Positions 59,851 through 64,000 of a stretch of 64,000 nt of DNA are shown here, one piece after another. Each line of letters opens with the position of its first letter. Positions within the stretch are counted from its first letter, which is position 1. Below the pieces are notes generated by a model, which saw only the letters and a program-made list of their open reading frames with translations, did no database searches and was not told the origin of the DNA. Source of the DNA: CAVQDV01 sp963711375 (lineage in GTDB: Bacteria; Pseudomonadota; Gammaproteobacteria; Coxiellales; Coxiellaceae); the NCBI GenBank assembly GCA_963711375.1, contig CAVQDV010000005.1, forward strand, positions 1,178,001-1,242,000, read 5' to 3'. A program made the position numbers and the translations under genes.

Positions 59851-61995
59851 ATGCAAGCAATCAACAGATCAAGAATAATAGCACGTCTCCGGAAAAACTC
59901 AATTCCATCCAAAAAATGGAATGAAAAAGGAGTGCACCAGAACTCCTCCGAAAGCTTGAGATGGGATTTTTCCACTTTACCGGATCTGCAATTTAAATTC
60001 AGTTTCGATGGGGATAGTCGTGGCAATCATCAACTTATTCTCATCAATAATACGAATGTCACGCAAAAGCTCAAAACCATGGTTTTTCGCTGTAATGCAG
60101 ATATCGAAAATCCTTGGCAAGAACTTCAACAATACTGGGAGTCCGTAACAAGATTGCAAGTAGGGAATGAGTATGTGTACACCCTGACATTAGCTAAGGA
60201 AATCGATATAAAGCCGGGAGAAAACACCTTACTGGAATACAGTGTTTCAAAAGCACTCGGTCCAATCTCGAATGTCGCCATGCCGCCAAGGGAAGTTTCC
60301 GTTAACGGCCAAGAATTAAGTAATTTTTATTGCAATGATCCACAAGTGAACCCTAACGAAAATTTTGAAGTTAATATGTATCACGCAAATTGGGGGCAAT
60401 ATAATTCCTACAAGCGTACGATGAAAGATGAATATTGGGCCGATATTAACTGCTTAACGTATGCTTCCGGCGGATTTGATTCTAGTGGAGCGATATTTTC
60501 ACGGGATAATTGGGCAGATCAACTCGAGCTGATATTATTAGCGATTGCAAAGCAGAATAAACCTTATCTCAATACCTCTATTTCTTTTGGAGGTTGGACA
60601 AATGGGGGCGTGCGCATGGACTCGGTATTTAGTGCCTTGGTGCGGGATCCCGACAGTCGCCGTAAATTTGTAGTAAATGCTGTTTCTGCTGCCCTTCAGA
60701 CAGGCATTAACGGTATTGATATTGATTGGGAATATGTGGCACAAGCCGATGCGCAAAATTTTGTTTCCCTTTTACAAGAACTTCGCGCCGAGATGACGAG
60801 CAGAATGCCGGCCATTCCAAAACCACGGCTCACAATTGCAGCACCCGCGAGCATGCAAAATATTGAAGTATTTACCGCACAGCAATGGAAGGATATTTCC
60901 AATACGGTAGATAAGATTTCGGTCATGAATTACGATTATTATGGGGCTTTTTCGACCTATGCTGATTTTCTCGCGCCGACAAAAATATCTCCCGATAGTC
61001 CGGATTATCAAGGTGGAAAGGGAGAGTGTATTGCAAACTCAATATTGGCTTACCAAAATATGGGTGTCGATTTAAAAAAATTAACGATGGGAATTCCCAA
61101 TTATGCGCGGGGTGTTATTGTTGCTGCACCTAAGCCTGGAGAAGAAATTAATTCTAACGATATACCTCGGGGTTTATATCAGAAAGTTATTACGGGGGCG
61201 CCTGGAGACAGCGGAGAAGGGGATTCCATTTACAGCTGGGATAATATTTATAAATTTTTAAATAAGCAGCCTTCTACATTAGATAAACTGGGTCTTAAAA
61301 ATTGCCTGCTTTATGATTCCTCAAACAATAATCATTGCAAAGAGGCACAAATGAGCATGATTTCGGGGGAGTTAGCGGATGGAAATGTTTTTGTGCTCAC
61401 TTATTTAAGTCAAGAAGACGCGAAATTACGCGGTGAATATATAAAGCAGGCGGGTTTAGGCGGCGCGATGTTTTGGGCGAATTATACCGAAACCAAAGAT
61501 CCTGCTACGAGCATCGTTGCAGCGGTTTCAGATTCCTTATCAGGATCTAAACAAAATAAAGTTTCTAACCCGAGCGCCCCATCGCTTGAATTAATGGGGA
61601 TCGAGCCGCCAAGCTATGAGGAAACATGTGGGGTGCAGCCACCACCAAGCTATGAAGCCGTTATGCGGGAAAAATTAATCGAAAAGCAACTTGACATCAT
61701 AACTTATTTTTCAATTCATATGGCCAATTTGAAAGATAGACTTTTATTCGGAAACGAAAAAAATACGATGATGCTAGAATTATTATCCTTCAAAGATAAT
61801 GTTCCGAAAATGCAAAGATATTTTGAATGGAATAAAAAGAAACTATCTCAACATCGAAATATTTTTAAACGCGCTGCGACGACTTTACTTGGTGAAGATA
61901 TAGGCTGCCGACTGTTTAATAAACCCAAAAGTTTAGAATACGCTGAGGAATTACTTAAAATTTCCCAGAAGGTAGAGCTCTCTTCTAGAAGCTAG
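59851..61995 (+). CDS. GH18 chitinase-like protein with PPxY motifs
   Basis: A 714-aa protein without signal peptide. Residues about 40-150 look like a beta-sandwich, possibly carbohydrate-binding. A GH18 barrel (about 172-560) has SFGGWTNGG, the catalytic NGIDIDWEY with Glu294 (first Asp of the DxxDxDxE motif is Asn287), MNYDYYG (359-365) and FWANYTE. Glu294 and Asp292 are kept, so activity is possible. Residues 585-605 hold two PPxY motifs (PPSYEE and PPSYEA), ligands for eukaryotic WW domains. A helical 110-residue tail follows. The lack of a Sec signal suggests another export route or host injection (inference). It is probably activated by the divergent LuxR. Confidence 0.85.
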   Translation: MQAINRSRIIARLRKNSIPSKKWNEKGVHQNSSESLRWDFSTLPDLQFKFSFDGDSRGNHQLILINNTNVTQKLKTMVFRCNADIENPWQELQQYWESVTRLQVGNEYVYTLTLAKEIDIKPGENTLLEYSVSKALGPISNVAMPPREVSVNGQELSNFYCNDPQVNPNENFEVNMYHANWGQYNSYKRTMKDEYWADINCLTYASGGFDSSGAIFSRDNWADQLELILLAIAKQNKPYLNTSISFGGWTNGGVRMDSVFSALVRDPDSRRKFVVNAVSAALQTGINGIDIDWEYVAQADAQNFVSLLQELRAEMTSRMPAIPKPRLTIAAPASMQNIEVFTAQQWKDISNTVDKISVMNYDYYGAFSTYADFLAPTKISPDSPDYQGGKGECIANSILAYQNMGVDLKKLTMGIPNYARGVIVAAPKPGEEINSNDIPRGLYQKVITGAPGDSGEGDSIYSWDNIYKFLNKQPSTLDKLGLKNCLLYDSSNNNHCKEAQMSMISGELADGNVFVLTYLSQEDAKLRGEYIKQAGLGGAMFWANYTETKDPATSIVAAVSDSLSGSKQNKVSNPSAPSLELMGIEPPSYEETCGVQPPPSYEAVMREKLIEKQLDIITYFSIHMANLKDRLLFGNEKNTMMLELLSFKDNVPKMQRYFEWNKKKLSQHRNIFKRAATTLLGEDIGCRLFNKPKSLEYAEELLKISQKVELSSRS

Positions 61996-62009
61996 AATAA
62001 CTAGCATTT

Positions 62010-63260
62010 TTAGATAAATTGAAGGGCTTTAGCAAGATCTTCGTGTTCGAAAGCAGAAGACATGCGATTTATTTCGGATTTTGCTAGGCCCAGATGTTTT
62101 GCTATGACGCGCCATTTTGAAACTGATTTTGCTACTTCAGCGGCAATTTTGAGGGCTTCTTTTTGGCTGAGATCAAAATATTCTGCGACACTAAGCGCTA
62201 ATTCCAATGAAGCCTTGCCATCATCGAGATCGATATTAGTACTTAGCACTCTTGCTTTTATATCGGTTGGTACGGGATTTAAATCGTAAGCAGGCGATAA
62301 TTCCCAGCCATTTTCAAGGTACAAAAAACCATGATTACGAAGATGATCATCGGTATTTGATACTAGAATATTAAACACCATGCGTCGCCATAATTGATGA
62401 ATATTCGCTTGAATATTAGATCCATATTGTCTCAAAGCATCGACGATTTCCAAATAACTTCTTCGCTCATTATCACTAGCGCCCAGTAAACTCATGGCGG
62501 ATAAAAAAGGGATGCGCTTCTTTCCAGCTCGATCAAAACGCCTTGAAAGCAAAACCGATTTTTTGGCAATATTTTCGATTCTCCATTTTGGGACAGTGAT
62601 TTTTGCTTGATGCGCCAATGTTAATGCGAGAGATTCCCATAATACGGTATTCGTCTCGTCTTCTTTATGAGGGAATTTTGCGATGCTTAAATGTCCACCT
62701 TTATCAAGCACCGAAGCTTTTGGGCGGGCCCCTCCGAGTGATGATCCTGGTGCTAACAATAATTGTAAATCCTCCGCCGTTTCTTTTTCATTCGCCAATT
62801 TTTCCGTAGCAGACAATAATTTTGGTAATTCAAGAAGTGGGGGAATGCTTGAGGCATTATTTGATAAAAAGGGACCGCCTTTAATTTCACAAAGGCGGAG
62901 TGCGCCTTCTCTTGAAAAATCATTGACGCGTAATAAAAAATCGATTTCAACCAAAGTGTGTGGGGTAGTGCCTCTTAATTCGGCTTCGCGTCGTTCAGCT
63001 CGTCGCATGAGTAAACGGCCCCATCGATCTGGTGCAGAATCACCAAATGCCCCAAAAATATTTTTATTGCTTGGCGTATGCTGTGGGCCATTTACTAGAA
63101 TAAGTGCTGGTTCTAAGGCAAATCTATCAGTACGATTTAACCATTCTTCAGCATATTCAAAGCTTGCGCTTTCTCTGCCTTTTTTAATGCGCGACCAGAG
63201 CTGCCCAACATACTGAGGAGAATTGTCAAGATCAATATAAACATAAATTATTTTTTCCAT
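62010..63260 (-). CDS. hipA: HipA-family serine/threonine kinase toxin
   Basis: A 416-aa kinase. ATP loop SSLGGARPKA (173-182), Lys195 in LSIAKFP, catalytic Asp304 in SNTDDHLRNHG, metal-binding Asp326 in SPAYDLNPV. N-terminal subdomain about 1-120. E. coli HipA phosphorylates GltX and causes dormancy; the target here is unknown. It is encoded 4 bp after hipB. Confidence 0.9.
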   Translation of the reverse strand: MEKIIYVYIDLDNSPQYVGQLWSRIKKGRESASFEYAEEWLNRTDRFALEPALILVNGPQHTPSNKNIFGAFGDSAPDRWGRLLMRRAERREAELRGTTPHTLVEIDFLLRVNDFSREGALRLCEIKGGPFLSNNASSIPPLLELPKLLSATEKLANEKETAEDLQLLLAPGSSLGGARPKASVLDKGGHLSIAKFPHKEDETNTVLWESLALTLAHQAKITVPKWRIENIAKKSVLLSRRFDRAGKKRIPFLSAMSLLGASDNERRSYLEIVDALRQYGSNIQANIHQLWRRMVFNILVSNTDDHLRNHGFLYLENGWELSPAYDLNPVPTDIKARVLSTNIDLDDGKASLELALSVAEYFDLSQKEALKIAAEVAKSVSKWRVIAKHLGLAKSEINRMSSAFEHEDLAKALQFI

Positions 63261-63264
63261 AATT

Positions 63265-63576
63265 TTACTTCATTTTTCTTTTTCGGATTCGTTGGGGCAA
63301 ATTTTCATCTTCAAGATCTTGTCCGAGATTGTCGTGTGAAATATCAACTAATTCTGTTAAACGATTAATGAGGCCCAAAATAAAAAGTACAGTGGCATAA
63401 TTGCCAAGTGCGACACCTGAATCGCCTTTTTCAATTTTAAGTAATGTGGTTCGGCTAATGTCTGCCCGTTCTGCCATCAGTGAAGTGGATATACGACGCC
63501 TTCGACGAGCGTTCTTCATATCTTCCCCCAGGATGCGCAAGGCTCGACGAACGGGTATGGGTAAAGTGGGTTTCAT
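63265..63576 (-). CDS. hipB: HipB-family antitoxin/repressor
   Basis: The start is set at the ATG at 63576 (MKPTLPIPVRRAL); a TTG at 63588 is an alternative. The 103-aa protein has a Cro/C1-type helix-turn-helix: ISTSLMAERADISRTTLLKIEKGDSGVALGNYATVLFILG. The C-terminus is Lys/Arg-rich (PQRIRKRKMK). It should bind operators upstream of itself and neutralise HipA. Confidence 0.88.
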   Translation of the reverse strand: MKPTLPIPVRRALRILGEDMKNARRRRRISTSLMAERADISRTTLLKIEKGDSGVALGNYATVLFILGLINRLTELVDISHDNLGQDLEDENLPQRIRKRKMK

Positions 63577-63593
63577 ATTAGTGTCCAAAATTA

Positions 63594-63646
63594 TGGTTAT
63601 TAACCAATTTACTGATCATTATAGTGAACATTAACGAATTAGGCAA
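63594..63646 (-). promoter_or_regulatory. hipBA promoter with operator-like dyad
   Basis: On the minus strand TTGCCT (63646-63641), 17-bp spacer, TATAAT (63623-63618); the start would be near 63611. TGGTT-ATT-AACCA (63594-63606) lies just after it, inside the leader, where a repressor such as HipB could block transcription. Confidence 0.55.
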
Positions 63647-63738
63647 GCGAGAGTTCAGGACGACAGTAGCACAAAGGAGCTGGCCTAAGCTATGGCGCAA
63701 ATGCTAAAATATAAAAGATTCTCGAAGCTTGTAGATCT

Positions 63739-64000
63739 ATGGAGTGCACTTTGAAAATATCCAATCAAGGATTAGCTGACTATTACCATCCAAAAGTCCA
63801 GGAAAGAGCCTTAGCTTTGACGGAAAGTGAACCCCTTTTAGCGGGAAAAATTAAAAAAATCTTTAATTTTGTGAGGGATGAAATTAAATTTGGATTTCCT
63901 CCCGACGGAGATTTCACTTGCGCCTCCAAAACTTTAGAGATTGGAATAGGTCAATGCAATACGAAGGGGACTCTTTTTTTGGCCTTGTGCAAGGCGGTCG
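63739..64000 (+). CDS. Transglutaminase-like domain protein (truncated by window end)
   Basis: A frame open to the right edge encodes KIFNFVRDEIKFGFPPDGDF, then TCASKTLEIGIGQCNTKGTL and FLALCKAV, the core of a transglutaminase-like cysteine protein with the nucleophile in GQCNTK. The start may be the ATG at 63739 or, more likely, the TTG at 63751 because GGAG (63741-63744) sits 6 nt before it. Role unknown. Confidence 0.7.
   Translation, partial: MECTLKISNQGLADYYHPKVQERALALTESEPLLAGKIKKIFNFVRDEIKFGFPPDGDFTCASKTLEIGIGQCNTKGTLFLALCKAV

Noticed and set aside
62683..63216. 177-aa plus-strand frame opposite hipA
   Set aside because: It is antisense to a well-supported HipA gene; Ser/Pro-rich shadow product with no start signal.
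1..64000. tRNA or rRNA genes
   Set aside because: Scanning for T-loop-like GTTCRANNC and acceptor pairs gave only hits inside protein genes without cloverleaf partners. A dedicated tRNA scan would settle it.

Overview
The window is about 64 kb of moderately AT-rich bacterial DNA, densely coded and organised in short operons. The core genes point to an aerobic gammaproteobacterium: hemCDXY, ubiE-ubiJ-ubiB, a complete cyoABCDE bo3 oxidase, hslVU, pabB-pabA-pabC, argS, tsaC, dprA-smg-topA and fmt. Several large proteins look host-directed: a calpain-type protease, an endonuclease/exonuclease/phosphatase-fold protein, a GH18 protein without signal peptide but with two PPxY motifs, and a small protein with hydrophobic segments. 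Together with the codon and base style, this suggests a host-associated Legionellales-like lineage. That placement is an inference.

Layout: 0-4.3 kb holds the tail of an unknown protein, a lipoprotein, a tandem pair of MFS transporters and tdk. 4.3-9.7 kb holds an exported protein, a YihG-type acyltransferase and hemCDXY. 9.6-13.5 kb is accessory: the calpain-like gene, a lepB 3' remnant, a Bro-N gene and a Fic-like scrap. 13.5-22.1 kb holds an outer-membrane protein, ubiE-ubiJ-ubiB and cyoABCDE. 22.1-31 kb holds an AAA ATPase behind nested palindromes, a thiolase, hslVU (divergent) and the PABA operon with a third MFS gene. 31-39 kb holds a short FtsN-like protein, a YdgA-like protein, argS, YceI-cytochrome b561-YceI and an OmpR/EnvZ-type pair.

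39-51.7 kb is an accessory, defence-like island interrupted by the core gene tsaC. It contains a DUF4143 ATPase, an AbiU2-like HEPN protein, two AlbA_2/HATPase proteins, a frameshifted Fic gene, a DUF2971 protein, pseudogene scraps, and an AbiF-family HEPN gene directly preceded by what looks like its own short promoter-hairpin-terminator RNA unit. One AlbA_2 gene carries an 11-bp tandem repeat whose gain or loss would truncate it.

51.8-58.7 kb returns to core genes (topA, smg, dprA, fmt, a PCuAC-type copper chaperone). 59-62 kb holds a LuxR solo divergent from the GH18 gene, with a lux-box-like palindrome between them at the position expected for activation. The window ends with a hipBA module and a truncated transglutaminase-like gene. 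I saw no tRNA or rRNA genes, CRISPR array or intact insertion sequence.
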